Positions 9,797 through 19,081 are shown, counted from the first letter of the stretch. The stretch: 64,000 bases of DNA from Bacteroidota bacterium (GCA_963169325.1 CAUJEY010000038.1:17506-81505), one strand, 5' to 3'. The notes: generated by a model not told the origin, from the sequence alone. Numbers and translations are program-made.

Positions 9797-10603
9797 ATGC
9801 TCACCATACTTACCCCCCATACGCCCTTCCCGTCCGAATTTCCCAAAGGCGCTTTATTGCTCGTGGATAAGCCTCTCGGATGGACATCCTTCGACGTGGT
9901 GAATAAAATCCGCTACCGGCTCTCACACCGGCTGGGAACGAAAAAACTCAAGATCGGCCATGCCGGCACGCTCGATCCGCTGGCAACCGGCCTGCTGTTG
10001 CTGTGTACCGGCGAGTACACCAAAAAAATCGAATCGTTCCAGGATTTACCCAAAGAATACACCGGCACGTTCACTTTCGGCGCCACTACGGCTTCCTTCG
10101 ACCGGGAAAAACCAGCAGATACCACCTGGCCCACCGAACACCTGACCGATGAATTACTGAACCGAACCGCCCAACAGTTCGTCGGGGATATCGAACAAAT
10201 ACCACCCATGTTCTCCGCCGTAAAAGTGGATGGCAAACGGCTGTACAAAAACGCCCGTACCGGTCAAGTCATGGAACTGGAACCCCGAAAAGTGCGTGTC
10301 GACGTGTTCGAACTCGGCCCGCTCCGGCCCGTGCCGCCGGCAGAAAGTAGCGAACCGGTCATTCTGACCAAAAAGGGCGCACCGATTTACCTGTATCCCG
10401 AATATCCCACCGGCCTTCAATGCGATTTCCGGGTGGTGTGCGGCAAAGGCACTTATATCCGCTCGCTGGCACAAGACCTGGGTCAGGCCGCTGGCTCCGG
10501 AGCCTATCTGAGCAGCCTGCGCCGGACGCGTACCGGCGGCCATTCGGTGGAGGACGCTTGGACGGTGGATGGGCTAGGGGAATGGTGTGGGGCGAATTTG
10601 TAA
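9797..10603 (+). CDS. truB: tRNA pseudouridine(55) synthase TruB
   Basis: 268 residues. TruB isomerises U55 in the T loop of elongator tRNAs. The catalytic motif GHAGTLDPLATGLL (about residues 55-68) carries the nucleophilic Asp. KIESFQDLPKEYTGTFTFG, PPMFSAVKVDGKRLY and CGKGTYIRSLAQDLG are further TruB family blocks. Length is normal for Bacteroidota. The last codons (CGANL and stop) lie inside a short palindrome (10582-10611) similar to the one at the 3' end of the aminopeptidase at the right end of the window, so the C-terminal residues may have been rewritten by the repeat. Confidence 0.97.
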   Translation: MLTILTPHTPFPSEFPKGALLLVDKPLGWTSFDVVNKIRYRLSHRLGTKKLKIGHAGTLDPLATGLLLLCTGEYTKKIESFQDLPKEYTGTFTFGATTASFDREKPADTTWPTEHLTDELLNRTAQQFVGDIEQIPPMFSAVKVDGKRLYKNARTGQVMELEPRKVRVDVFELGPLRPVPPAESSEPVILTKKGAPIYLYPEYPTGLQCDFRVVCGKGTYIRSLAQDLGQAAGSGAYLSSLRRTRTGGHSVEDAWTVDGLGEWCGANL

Positions 10604-10611
10604 TTCGCCCA
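10582..10611. repeat. Short palindrome overlapping the truB stop codon
   Basis: gtggggcgaatt, a short loop and aattcgccca form a stem spanning the last truB codons and TAA stop. The same gtggggcg...cgccccac ends bound the hairpin at 63820-63911. Confidence 0.65.
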
Positions 10612-10733
10612 CTCGCGAGCGGAACGAGAGCAACCGGAATCTCTTTTTTCCAAATCACCTTCTTTAACGATTATCGTTGCAACCTCTCCCGGCTTATGTA
10701 CCGTCGAATGGAAAAAACGACAACATATCCACA

Positions 10734-11873
10734 ATGAAACACTACACCATCCTCGGCGGCGGCATTGCCGGCCTGACCGCCGCTATTGCCCTGCGCCGTA
10801 TCGGCATCCGGGCACAGGTTTTTGAAGCCGCGCCGGTAATCCGGCCGGTCGGCGCCGGCCTGGCGCTGGCCGCCAACGCGATCAAAGGATACGTCAAACT
10901 CGGTATTGCTGAAAAAATCATTTCGCGTGGGCGACTGTTGCCCACCTTCAGTATCCTCGACGCCCGCGGCCGCCGCATTACCCAAGCCGATGCCGCCGCT
11001 ATCGGCCGCAAATACGGTCTGCATAATTTCGCCATCAACCGGCCGGATCTGCACGAAGCGCTTCTGGCCGAATTGGACCCCGAACAACTTCACACCAACA
11101 AAGCCGCGCTGCGGGTGGAGCAGTCCGGTGATAAAACAACCCTGTTCTTCAAGGACGGTTCTACCCATGAAACGGATTTCCTGATCGTGGCCGACGGCAT
11201 ACATTCGCCCATTCGCCGCCAGCTGTTGCCCGGCTCGGAGCCTCGTTATGCCGGTTATACGTGCTGGCGGGCAGTGATAGACAATCCGGGCCTGCCGTTA
11301 TCGGGCGCCACCGAAACCTGGGGGGCGGAAGGCCGCTTCGGTATCGTACCCCTTGCCGGCAATAAAATTTACTGGTTTGCGTGTGTGAACGCCCCACAGA
11401 ACGACCCCGCCATGCGGGCGGCCGGTGTGCCTGACCTGGAGCGTATTTTCCAGAAGTTTCACGATCCGGTGCCGGCTATTCTGCGCCATACGCCAGGCGA
11501 CAGTTTGGTTTGGAATGATATTATCGACCTTAAACCCATTTCATGTTTTGCCTTCGGCAACATCGTGCTCATCGGAGATGCCGCGCATGCCACCACGCCC
11601 AACCTGGGCCAGGGCGCCTGCCAGGCCATCGAAGACGCGGTGGTGCTGGCCGACGAACTGGCCGCACACGACACCCCGGAAGCCGCCTTCGCCGCTTTTG
11701 AATGCCGCCGCCTCAAACGCGCGCATTTTATCGTAAACAACTCCTGGCAACTCGGGAAAGTCGCCCAATGGAGCAATCCCTTGCTGGTATCTGTGCGTAA
11801 TGCGCTGTTCCGGATGATCCCGGAAAGCGTCAATGAAAGGCAGTTAAAAACGGTCCTGGAGGTAGATTTTTAG
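10734..11873 (+). CDS. FAD-dependent monooxygenase (PHBH/UbiH-like)
   Basis: About 379 residues. The ATG at 10734 starts MKHYTILGGGIAGLTAAIAL, the N-terminal Rossmann FAD motif GxGxxG. The second FAD motif is GDAAHATTPNLGQGACQAIE (about residue 280), and the middle DG motif is FLIVADGIHSPIR. These place it in the class A flavoprotein monooxygenases that hydroxylate aromatic or polyketide-like substrates using NAD(P)H. The substrate cannot be read from the sequence. It is a single gene, converging with the PrsW gene 15 bases away. Confidence 0.9.
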   Translation: MKHYTILGGGIAGLTAAIALRRIGIRAQVFEAAPVIRPVGAGLALAANAIKGYVKLGIAEKIISRGRLLPTFSILDARGRRITQADAAAIGRKYGLHNFAINRPDLHEALLAELDPEQLHTNKAALRVEQSGDKTTLFFKDGSTHETDFLIVADGIHSPIRRQLLPGSEPRYAGYTCWRAVIDNPGLPLSGATETWGAEGRFGIVPLAGNKIYWFACVNAPQNDPAMRAAGVPDLERIFQKFHDPVPAILRHTPGDSLVWNDIIDLKPISCFAFGNIVLIGDAAHATTPNLGQGACQAIEDAVVLADELAAHDTPEAAFAAFECRRLKRAHFIVNNSWQLGKVAQWSNPLLVSVRNALFRMIPESVNERQLKTVLEVDF

Positions 11874-11888
11874 GTTGGAGGAGCGCCG

Positions 11889-12587
11889 TCAGTTATTCTG
11901 CAATTGTTTTTCCTTTCGGAAAGGCGAGTGCTCCAGGTGATGCCGGATCAGGCTTCCGCAAAAAAAGAGGCTCATATACAGCGCCACGGTACCCAGTACC
12001 ACGAGCCATTTCGACCAGTTCTGCAAAATGAGCAGGTCGTACACCCCATGTAGCAGCACTGCCAGGCCGAGGCCGTACGCCAGTAACCGGGATTGCCGGG
12101 CCGGTTCGAATTTGGCCAGCCCGGCGAAATAACCTTGTACAATGGCAAAAGTCAGGTGGGCCGGGACAGCCGTTAGCGAGCGCAGCAGTACAGTTTGCAG
12201 CCCGAAACGGTCGGCATAGGCGACATTCTCCCAGGTGGCAAAACCCATGGCAATAAGAACGGCATACACGATGCCGTCGAGCGGTTCATTAAAGAACTTG
12301 TAGGGATAGGCCAATACCAGCAGCAGGATAAACTTGACGAATTCTTCGGTGAGCGCCAAAACACCAAAGGCTAAGAGCAGCGATTGGCCCGGGTTGTAGG
12401 GCGGTGCGCCCATGCCGGAGATCGCCCAACGTTCTATGGCTACTGCCGGTACGGTGGCCACGGCGCCGATGACAAAACACAGGATCAGCGGTACCAGCGG
12501 CTCGCGTTCGTACTTGTCTACCCGGAAAACAGCAAAACTGATGATGAGGCCGGGCATGATGGCCAATAGCAATAACAGCGGATTCAC
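11889..12587 (-). CDS. PrsW-family intramembrane metalloprotease
   Basis: 232 residues, with about seven hydrophobic segments. Family motifs visible are EExxK within LALTEEFVKFILLLV, the WENVAYA block, and HLTFAIVQGYFAG with conserved His. In Bacillus PrsW performs site-1 cleavage of the anti-sigma factor RsiW; Bacteroidota members are widespread, but their substrates are mostly unknown. No sigma/anti-sigma pair is adjacent here. Inner-membrane location is expected. Confidence 0.88.
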   Translation of the reverse strand: MNPLLLLLAIMPGLIISFAVFRVDKYEREPLVPLILCFVIGAVATVPAVAIERWAISGMGAPPYNPGQSLLLAFGVLALTEEFVKFILLLVLAYPYKFFNEPLDGIVYAVLIAMGFATWENVAYADRFGLQTVLLRSLTAVPAHLTFAIVQGYFAGLAKFEPARQSRLLAYGLGLAVLLHGVYDLLILQNWSKWLVVLGTVALYMSLFFCGSLIRHHLEHSPFRKEKQLQNN

Positions 12588-12649
12588 GGCCGTTTGAATG
12601 GTTTAAATGGCTTGACGCTAAGGTATTTTTTCCTCAAAACCTTTTTATC

Positions 12650-13075
12650 ATGAAAACTTTAACCTTTCTTTTCTTCCTCAGCCCCTTTTTATTGTTCCAT
12701 TGCAGCGCGCAACCACCGGCCTGGGTTTCAACGTTGGCCAATGCATATTTGAAAGTAAATGTAAACAGTATTACGCATTGGGAAGAAAAACAGATAACTT
12801 TTTATAATATCAATGAGCAGGGAGACTCCACCACGGTAAATGCCCTCTACGTAGAGGGGACGACAAAAAAAGGCAATAAATTTACAGGAAAAATTCCCGT
12901 AACCAACCATGCGGTAAACCCGGTGGGGGCTTTTGATATCACAGGAGAAAGCTGCGAAAGTCAATGCGGATGTGAAAAGTTTGAATTTGGGACGACCGGA
13001 GGGTGTTTTTGTGCAAAATGCGAGCCACAAGCAGGTTGCACGTGCTGGTGCAAACATGCCATTACAAAAAACTAA
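12650..13075 (+). CDS. Small cysteine-rich lipoprotein, unknown function
   Basis: 141 residues. The N terminus MKTLTFLFFLSPFLLFHC has a lipobox ending LFHC, so the mature protein is probably a lipoprotein. The last ~35 residues contain ten cysteines in a dense pattern (CESQCGCEKF...GGCFCAKCEPQAGCTCWC). This could bind metals or form several disulfides. I do not recognise the family. It is followed by a strong bidirectional terminator. Confidence 0.75.
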   Translation: MKTLTFLFFLSPFLLFHCSAQPPAWVSTLANAYLKVNVNSITHWEEKQITFYNINEQGDSTTVNALYVEGTTKKGNKFTGKIPVTNHAVNPVGAFDITGESCESQCGCEKFEFGTTGGCFCAKCEPQAGCTCWCKHAITKN

Positions 13076-13116
13076 ATTCCCCGATTACATGGCTACCGGC
13101 CATTTCCGACACCAAT

Positions 13117-13160
13117 AAAAAAAGGCAAAACCCGCATTCGACAGCCGGTTTTGCCTTTTT
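13117..13160. terminator. Bidirectional intrinsic terminator
   Basis: aaaaaaaggcaaaacc and its complement ggttttgcctttttt around a short loop, A-tract on one side and T-tract on the other. It separates the convergent genes 12650-13075 and rplI. Confidence 0.85.
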
Positions 13161-13201
13161 AGTATTTTACGATTATGAGGAATAAACCCTCATAAACTAT
13201 A

Positions 13202-13681
13202 TTAATCGCCTTCTTCCTCTTCCGCTTTAGCGCCACCTGCTGCAACTACCTCAAATTTAATTTTGGCAGGCACTTCGGCGTGGAAATTAGCAATAGCCTC
13301 GTAGGTACCGAGTTCTTTTACTTCTTCAGGCATTTCAATGATCCGTTTATCTATTTCCAGGCCGGCTTGTTCTTTGATTGCCGCAACCAGGTGCTGGGAA
13401 GTAACCGAGCCGAACAGGCGTCCGCTTTCGCCGGCTTTAGCGCTGATTTTCAGCGTTTTAGCGGCCAATTGCGCAGCATATTCCCGGTAGGTGGAAATCA
13501 TGGCGTTCTCCTTCTTGGCGGCTTGTTTTTTCAAACCATCCAGGCGGGCCATGTTGGGTTTGTTGGCTACGATAGCCAGCCCTTGCGGGATCAGGTAGTT
13601 GCGCCCAAATCCGTCTTTTACCTTGACGACATCGTGCTTGGCGCCAACTTTATCAATATTATCGAGCAGAATGATATTCAT
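13202..13681 (-). CDS. rplI: Large ribosomal subunit protein bL9
   Basis: 159 residues. The start MNIILLDNIDKVGAKHDVVK and the block GFGRNYLIPQGLAIVA are diagnostic for the 23S rRNA-binding N domain. A long connecting helix and the C domain (GRLFGSVTSQHL) follow. The C terminus carries a short acidic tail (AEEEEGD). It is last in the rpsF-rpsR-rplI operon, separated from rpsR by a hairpin (13720-13781). Confidence 0.97.
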   Translation of the reverse strand: MNIILLDNIDKVGAKHDVVKVKDGFGRNYLIPQGLAIVANKPNMARLDGLKKQAAKKENAMISTYREYAAQLAAKTLKISAKAGESGRLFGSVTSQHLVAAIKEQAGLEIDKRIIEMPEEVKELGTYEAIANFHAEVPAKIKFEVVAAGGAKAEEEEGD

Positions 13682-13694
13682 CTGTCTGAAAGTT

Positions 13695-13781
13695 ATGAGT
13701 GATGAGTTGTTAGTTATGGAGTTAGAAGTTATAAGTTATGAGTTATGGAAAAACATAACTCATAACTTATAACTCCTAACT
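13695..13781. repeat. Hairpin with AGTTATGAG-type repeat arms between rpsR and rplI
   Basis: Arms 13720-13747 (agttagaagttataagttatg...) and 13754-13781 are near-perfect complements with a six-base loop. Extra copies of the unit precede the left arm (13691-13719). The right arm touches the rpsR stop codon. The same unit makes the hairpin at 38761-38880. It may modulate expression of rplI relative to rpsR. Confidence 0.85.
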
Positions 13782-14051
13782 TTATTTAAGCAAATCTGCG
13801 ACAAACGTCAGCATGCCCAAATGGCGGGCGCGTTTAACGGCTGTGGATACGCGGCGCTGGTATTTGAGGCTGTTGCCCGTGATACGGCGCGGCAGCAGTT
13901 TGCCTTGCTCGTTAATAAACTGAAGCAGAAAATCCGGATCTTTATAGTCGATATACTTGATGCCGAATTTGCGGAAGCGGCAATATTTTTTGCGGCGCAG
14001 TCCGATTTTCGGATTGCTTAAAAATTTTACGTCTTCTCTCGAAGCAGCCAT
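13782..14051 (-). CDS. rpsR: Small ribosomal subunit protein bS18
   Basis: 89 residues. KKYCRFRKFGIKYIDYKD, GKLLPRRITGNSLKYQRRV and the C-terminal AVKRARHLGMLTFVAD are bS18 signatures. It binds next to bS6 in the platform of the 30S subunit. Second gene of rpsF-rpsR-rplI, 49 bases after rpsF. Confidence 0.97.
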   Translation of the reverse strand: MAASREDVKFLSNPKIGLRRKKYCRFRKFGIKYIDYKDPDFLLQFINEQGKLLPRRITGNSLKYQRRVSTAVKRARHLGMLTFVADLLK

Positions 14052-14100
14052 ATGTAAAGTGAATTAGCGCGTGAATAAATGGGTGAATGGTTCCGGCGGT

Positions 14101-14529
14101 TTAGTCGGCAAGTACGTCAAGGTCAACTACCTCGGGTGCAGATACCGTTTCAACGGCAGCAGCAGTGGCAGCAGCTTCGTCTTCTTTTTTCTTTTTGCCG
14201 ACCCGTCCGTTGCGTTTGTCATCGTTGTACTTGATGCCGTATTTGTCGAGTTTGACCGTGAGAAAACGCAGTAAACGCTCGTCGCGTTTCAGGTTCAACT
14301 CAAACTTGGTCAACCAATCGGCAACCGTGCAACCGAACTCGATGCAATAGTAATAACCGCTGGAACGCTTGTTGATCTGGTACGCCAGTTGGCGCAACCC
14401 CATTTCATCCACCGCTACTACCGTAGCGCCAAAGCCTTTGAGCTCGTTCTGGATGTGTTCTGCTGCCGATTTGACTTCATCGCCCGACAGCACTGGATCT
14501 ACGATGAAGGTGACTTCGTAATGTCTCAT
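14101..14529 (-). CDS. rpsF: Small ribosomal subunit protein bS6
   Basis: 142 residues. The ATG at 14529 starts MRHYEVTFIVDPVL. The core EMGLRQLAYQINKRSSGYYY and FELNLKRDERLLRFL is typical. The C-terminal extension is rich in K/E and then A/V (KKKEDEAAATAAAVETV), longer than in E. coli but common in Bacteroidota. First gene of the operon, about 49 bases downstream of a well-matched -33/-7 promoter. Confidence 0.97.
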   Translation of the reverse strand: MRHYEVTFIVDPVLSGDEVKSAAEHIQNELKGFGATVVAVDEMGLRQLAYQINKRSSGYYYCIEFGCTVADWLTKFELNLKRDERLLRFLTVKLDKYGIKYNDDKRNGRVGKKKKEDEAAATAAAVETVSAPEVVDLDVLAD

Positions 14530-14577
14530 TTTCAATTACTTGTGAATAAATAAAAGAACTTTCGCTTAAAGCGGGTG

Positions 14578-14608
14578 CAAAAGTAAGACATTGCGACGAA
14601 ATAACCAA
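14578..14608 (-). promoter_or_regulatory. Promoter of the rpsF operon
   Basis: On the minus strand TTG (14606-14608), a 20-base spacer and TACTTTTG (14578-14585) match the Bacteroidota -33/-7 consensus TTG-N19-21-TAnnTTTG. Confidence 0.75.
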
Positions 14609-14636
14609 GCTGAAAAATAATGCAGACGGATTGTCC

Positions 14637-15299
14637 TCAAACATTCAGATAACTCATCAGCGAATCATACCGCTCCTGGAGTGAGTCGGCATAATCTAAC
14701 TCGGCAAAAGACTCTTTTACCTCGTATTCGTAGCGCTGCAGGGAAGCGACCACACGACTGAGTTCCTGGCGATTGACCTTGAGTGTAAGTTCAATGACTT
14801 CGGCATTCGCGCCGGAAGTGACGAAAGAACTGAGGATTTTAGCGTCTTCGTCTTCCACGATCCGGGCTATGGTGGCCAGGGAGTAGTCGCGTCGATTCAT
14901 TTCGAGCACCAATACCCCGCCGGCTTCGGTGAAGGCAGCCATGTTGGCAAAATAACGCAACAGATCGTTTTGGGCGATCAGGCCCTTATAATTGCCCGCT
15001 TCGTCTACCACCGGGATAACCGTCAGCCGGTTATCGCCCATGACACGTATGATTTCAAATACGTGATCGCTTGCCCGAACGGCAAACCGGCGAAAGGTGG
15101 AAAAATCGTATTCGCCGATGGGCTCGTACAATTTATGATTGAAAATATCTTCTTCCGACAGGATTCCCACCAACCGGTTTCCCTCTACCACCGGCAGATG
15201 TTTCACGTGGTGATCGTTCAGGGAGTGGAAAGCGTCTTTGCCTGTTTGCTCCGTGGAGAGCGCAGGGATGTCGTATGCAATTAATGCTTCTGCAGTCAT
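14637..15299 (-). CDS. CBS-domain protein with C-terminal ACT-like region
   Basis: About 220 residues from the ATG at 15299 (MTAEALIAYDIPAL). Two CBS motifs are seen: VKHLPVVEGNRLVGILSEEDI (about residues 33-55) and LTVIPVVDEAGNYKGLIAQND (about 90-110). The C-terminal part (VLVLEMNRRDYSLATIARIVEDE) looks like an ACT-type regulatory fold. Such proteins sense adenine nucleotides in many families, but the ligand and target here are unknown. An ATG at 15341 would add 14 residues. Confidence 0.85.
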   Translation of the reverse strand: MTAEALIAYDIPALSTEQTGKDAFHSLNDHHVKHLPVVEGNRLVGILSEEDIFNHKLYEPIGEYDFSTFRRFAVRASDHVFEIIRVMGDNRLTVIPVVDEAGNYKGLIAQNDLLRYFANMAAFTEAGGVLVLEMNRRDYSLATIARIVEDEDAKILSSFVTSGANAEVIELTLKVNRQELSRVVASLQRYEYEVKESFAELDYADSLQERYDSLMSYLNV

Positions 15300-15484
15300 G
15301 TTCAGATCGTGCGCTGGATTTTGTTCAAACCGGCTGTTCACTTATTCCGTCGGTGCAATCGGTCACTCCCTTCGGTAGAATTTTCCTGGATTAAACATAA
15401 ATTCAGCTATTTTGCTCATTAGACGTACGGCAAGTGCTGGATGGCACAAATATTTGTGCAAAAATTTACTCTTCCAAATAAAAC

Positions 15485-16675
15485 ATGCATAGTCTTCGCC
15501 AACTGTTTCTGCAACATGTCGCCCAAACGTCATCTGCGCCGCTCGCGCTGGAGATTTCCCACGCCGAAGGGCTGTACCTGTACGATACCCATGGTAAGCG
15601 GTATCTCGATCTCATTGCCGGCATCGGCGTCAGCTGTCTGGGGCACCGCCCCCCCCGGGTGGAGGCTGCCGTCCGGGATCAATTAGGTCGTTACTGGCAT
15701 ACCTTGGTGTATGGTGAATATGTGCTGGCCCCACAGGTGCAACTCGCAACGTTGCTTGCTGATCAGCTGCCGGGCCTTGATGCGGTGTACTTCGTCAATT
15801 CCGGTACGGAAGCCGTGGAGGGCGCCATGAAACTCGCCAAACGTTATACGGGCCGCCCCGATTTCGTGGCTTGCCACCAGGCGTATCACGGCAGCACCCA
15901 GGGCGCTGCCAGTCTGATGTCGCCCACGGATTTCACCCTTGCCTATCAGCCGCTGTTACCCGGTATCCGGCATATTATTTTCAACGACCTGGAAAGCCTG
16001 GCCATAATTGACCGGCACACTGCCGCCGTGATGGTGGAAACGGTGCAGGCCGAGTCCGGTATCCGCTTGCCGGACGCCGGTTGGCTACAAGCCCTGCGCC
16101 GGCGATGCGACGAGATGGGGGCGCTTCTGATTCTCGACGAAATTCAGGCCGGTTATGGGCGCACCGGTTCGCTCTTCGCTTTTAATAAATATGGTATCCG
16201 GCCCGACGTGCTGTTGCTGGCCAAAGGATTTGGAGGTGGCATGCCCATCGGCGCTTTTATTGCACCACGCCACATCATGCAGGTATTATCCGTTGATCCG
16301 CCGCTCGGCCACATCACCACCTTCGGCGGTCATCCGGTGAATGCGGCCGCAGCATTGGCTACTTTGCAGGTACTACTGGAAACCGATCTGATCGCTCAGG
16401 TGCCGGAAAAAGAACGTTTGTTCCGGGAATTACTCGTACATCCGGCCATAAAAGAACTTCGGAGCGCCGGGCTGTGGATGGCCGTCGACCTCGACGATGC
16501 CGTGCTGGTACAACAGGTCATCGGACGCTGCATGGATCAGGGGCTGATCACCGACTGGTTTCTGTTCAACGACCGCTGCCTGCGCATCGCGCCACCGCTG
16601 ACCATCGGTGAACCCGATATACGGTTTGCCTGCTCGGTTATCCTCGACGCGCTTTCGATGTGCGCCAACCAGTAA
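15485..16675 (+). CDS. Class III PLP-dependent aminotransferase
   Basis: 396 residues. The fold-type I motifs are clear: GIGVSCLGHRPPRVEAAV, FVNSGTEAVEGAMKLAKRYTG (phosphate binding), LILDEIQAGYGRTGSLFAF and the PLP-lysine site VLLLAKGFGGGMPIGAF. The closest relatives are acetylornithine/ornithine/4-aminobutyrate aminotransferases; the exact amino donor cannot be decided, and no arginine genes are nearby, so no symbol is given. It is a lone gene converging with the M28 peptidase. Confidence 0.93.
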   Translation: MHSLRQLFLQHVAQTSSAPLALEISHAEGLYLYDTHGKRYLDLIAGIGVSCLGHRPPRVEAAVRDQLGRYWHTLVYGEYVLAPQVQLATLLADQLPGLDAVYFVNSGTEAVEGAMKLAKRYTGRPDFVACHQAYHGSTQGAASLMSPTDFTLAYQPLLPGIRHIIFNDLESLAIIDRHTAAVMVETVQAESGIRLPDAGWLQALRRRCDEMGALLILDEIQAGYGRTGSLFAFNKYGIRPDVLLLAKGFGGGMPIGAFIAPRHIMQVLSVDPPLGHITTFGGHPVNAAAALATLQVLLETDLIAQVPEKERLFRELLVHPAIKELRSAGLWMAVDLDDAVLVQQVIGRCMDQGLITDWFLFNDRCLRIAPPLTIGEPDIRFACSVILDALSMCANQ

Positions 16676-16701
16676 CCCTCAAACCTTCCACCAGTAACCC
16701 C

Positions 16702-18444
16702 CTAATTCGCAAACACCATCTGTCGCGCATCCACTACCCTGCCGTCGATCAGGAGCGCATAAGCGAAGGTGCCGCGAACACCGTAACCGTGGGTATAAAG
16801 CACTTCGTTGTGGCCGGTTTGCAGGCGCACCGGGATTTGTTCGATTATTTTTCCCTGCAGGTCGACAATTTGAATGGCAGCCTGGCGGTATTCCGGCAGT
16901 TGATTTACCCAAAATGAAATCCAGGTGGCTTCATCAAAAGGATTTGGCCGGTTAGGCAGCAGGCGTACATCTTTCTGTTCTTCTTCATCCGGCTCGGCCG
17001 TGCCGGTAATAAAAATAAATTTTTCATTGGAAAACAGACTTTCCGCACCCTGGTCGTCCATGGCTGCCACGCTTACGTACAATCCGCCGGTGGGCGGCGC
17101 GGGGAAAGTGCCCGAAGTAGCGCCGGTCAGGGTGTACACCGTGTCCCAGTCGTGCCCGACAGTATGCAGGGCTATGCGGTAAGCGCCGGTATTGGCCGTA
17201 TCAACAATATCCACAATAATAATCCCGGCGTTGGAGCGGATCGCCGTGAAATTGACCGGGGTAGGTACATTTCGCGCGGCAATAGCGGCGGCATTACCAT
17301 TGATGACGGCGTTGCGGGCCAGGTAATTGAATTGTACAAAAAAAGAATCCACTTCGCCGTCGGAATCGGTATCCACACCCAGTATGTCGTCGGAAGTATG
17401 TTGGCGGTCGGTGTAGTCCGGGCCGTTGGAGGCATCGCCATGTTCATTAGCCGACGTAAACCGCATCGAGGGATAGCCTTTTTCCCGAAAAGGAATATGA
17501 TCTCCACCGCGGCCGCTGCGATCTTCCGGGGCCATAACGCGCACATTCATGGGCACTTTCGCAAAGGGAAGGAGGTTTTCCCGGTATTGTAGTTTGATAA
17601 ACCGGGCCAGCTGTTTGTGCGGCGAGTTGTATCCGCCGGAGGAGAACAGGCGGACACTAGTGGAGTCGATGGTATTGAGCCCGGAACAAGCGGGCGGCGA
17701 CGCCGTTTCTCCGCAGACCACGCCGCCTACGATATCGTTGTTCAGTACGGCGCGCAGCGGGATTTTGTTGTTTTTCACATACAGTGAAAATGCCTCCGCT
17801 CCTACCAGGCCCTGCTCTTCGCCGATTGTTGCCATAAAGACGATCGTATTTTCAAAAGTGTACTGCGCCATCGCACGGGCCAGTTCCATCACTAAAACGG
17901 TGCCGGAAGCGTTATCTTCCACCCCTTCGGCGGTGCAGCTGATATCGCACAAAACGGCGCAACGGCTGTCGATATGCCCTTCTATAAGGATTACACCGTT
18001 CCGGGCAGGGTTGCTGCCCGGCAAAACGGCCATAATGTTGCGGTGTTGGCCCATTCCGCAGACATCCTGATCAAATTGCAGATAGGACACGATCAGACGG
18101 CCTTCATTTTGCGCACTGAAATCTTCAAATTTTTGATGTACCCAGCGCCGTGCTGCACCAATGCCCGCCGTTTGCGAAACGGTATCGGAACCGGTATTTC
18201 GCGTACCGAACTGGCTCAACCGGGTAATATATGATTTCAGGCTGTCGGGCGACACCCCGGCATCGATGCCGGCAGCAATGACAGCAGGGTCGGTAACGGG
18301 CGAGGAGGCCGCGTAGTCGTCCGGGTCATAATTACCAAGCAAAATTTGCCCGGCAAGCGGATTGGTCGTTTGAATATTGGTTTGGGCGGAAGTCCAAAGT
18401 GGTAATAAAATAATCCCCGTGAGGAGGGCAAAGTTCCGTTTCAT
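16702..18444 (-). CDS. Secreted M28-family zinc aminopeptidase with T9SS type A domain
   Basis: 580 residues. Signal peptide MKRNFALLTGIILLPLW. Zinc ligands of M28 are visible: H and D of LIEGHIDSR, D of GVEDNASGT, EE of TIGEEQGLVGAE, D of NNDIVGG, and a His in GRGGDHIPF. A fibronectin/Ig-like region (about 400-480) and a type A sorting domain (LLPNRPNPFDEATWISF...) follow. It is therefore expected at the cell surface or in the medium, cleaving N-terminal residues of peptides. An acidic linker EPDEEEQKD precedes the sorting domain. Confidence 0.93.
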   Translation of the reverse strand: MKRNFALLTGIILLPLWTSAQTNIQTTNPLAGQILLGNYDPDDYAASSPVTDPAVIAAGIDAGVSPDSLKSYITRLSQFGTRNTGSDTVSQTAGIGAARRWVHQKFEDFSAQNEGRLIVSYLQFDQDVCGMGQHRNIMAVLPGSNPARNGVILIEGHIDSRCAVLCDISCTAEGVEDNASGTVLVMELARAMAQYTFENTIVFMATIGEEQGLVGAEAFSLYVKNNKIPLRAVLNNDIVGGVVCGETASPPACSGLNTIDSTSVRLFSSGGYNSPHKQLARFIKLQYRENLLPFAKVPMNVRVMAPEDRSGRGGDHIPFREKGYPSMRFTSANEHGDASNGPDYTDRQHTSDDILGVDTDSDGEVDSFFVQFNYLARNAVINGNAAAIAARNVPTPVNFTAIRSNAGIIIVDIVDTANTGAYRIALHTVGHDWDTVYTLTGATSGTFPAPPTGGLYVSVAAMDDQGAESLFSNEKFIFITGTAEPDEEEQKDVRLLPNRPNPFDEATWISFWVNQLPEYRQAAIQIVDLQGKIIEQIPVRLQTGHNEVLYTHGYGVRGTFAYALLIDGRVVDARQMVFAN

Positions 18445-18538
18445 AAGTATGGATGTTTTTGAAAAATCACCGGCTTGGTTAGATAGATTTTAAGCCCAGG
18501 GTAAAGTTTCTCAAAAAATCAGGAACTATATGGCAAAT

Positions 18539-19081
18539 TTACCGGCGATGTTCGCCCAAAAACGGCAAGTTTATGTCTTTTTCCGATACGATTACCCGGG
18601 AAAGATCGAATTCCCAATCAATCCGGAGGGTCGGGTCGTCGAAGCGGATACCGCCTTCATGCGCCTTGGAGTAGTAATTATCGCATTGGTACACGAATTC
18701 CGCCGTTTCGCTGAGCACTACATAACCATGCGCGAACCCGCGAGGCACAAAGAGCTGGCGTTTGTTTTCGGCGCTCAGGTGGATGCCGTACCACTGGCCG
18801 TAGGTAGATGAGCCTTCGCGCAGGTCTACCGCCACATCCAGCACTTCGCCTTCCACCACGCGCACTAATTTAGCCTGAGCCATTGGCGCTACCTGGAAAT
18901 GTAACCCACGCAAAACACCGCGGGTACTGCGTGCCTGGTTTGCCTGCACAAAATCAGTTTCCACCCCGGCTTCTGCCCATACGCGGCGATTAAAGCTTTC
19001 AAAAAAATATCCACGTTCGTCGTGGAATACGGTTGGTTCAAACACCAAAAGCCCTGGAACAGGCGTCTCAATTATAGCCAT
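18539..19081 (-). CDS. rfbC: dTDP-4-dehydrorhamnose 3,5-epimerase
   Basis: 180 residues. It epimerises C3 and C5 of the 4-keto-6-deoxy sugar in dTDP-L-rhamnose synthesis. Motifs: FHDERGYFFESFN, STRGVLRGLHFQ with the active-site His, VDLREGSSTYGQW, and FVPRGFAHGYVVLS. Other rfb genes are not in the window, so it stands alone. A G/C-rich repeat hairpin occupies the space just upstream of its start. Confidence 0.96.
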   Translation of the reverse strand: MAIIETPVPGLLVFEPTVFHDERGYFFESFNRRVWAEAGVETDFVQANQARSTRGVLRGLHFQVAPMAQAKLVRVVEGEVLDVAVDLREGSSTYGQWYGIHLSAENKRQLFVPRGFAHGYVVLSETAEFVYQCDNYYSKAHEGGIRFDDPTLRIDWEFDLSRVIVSEKDINLPFLGEHRR

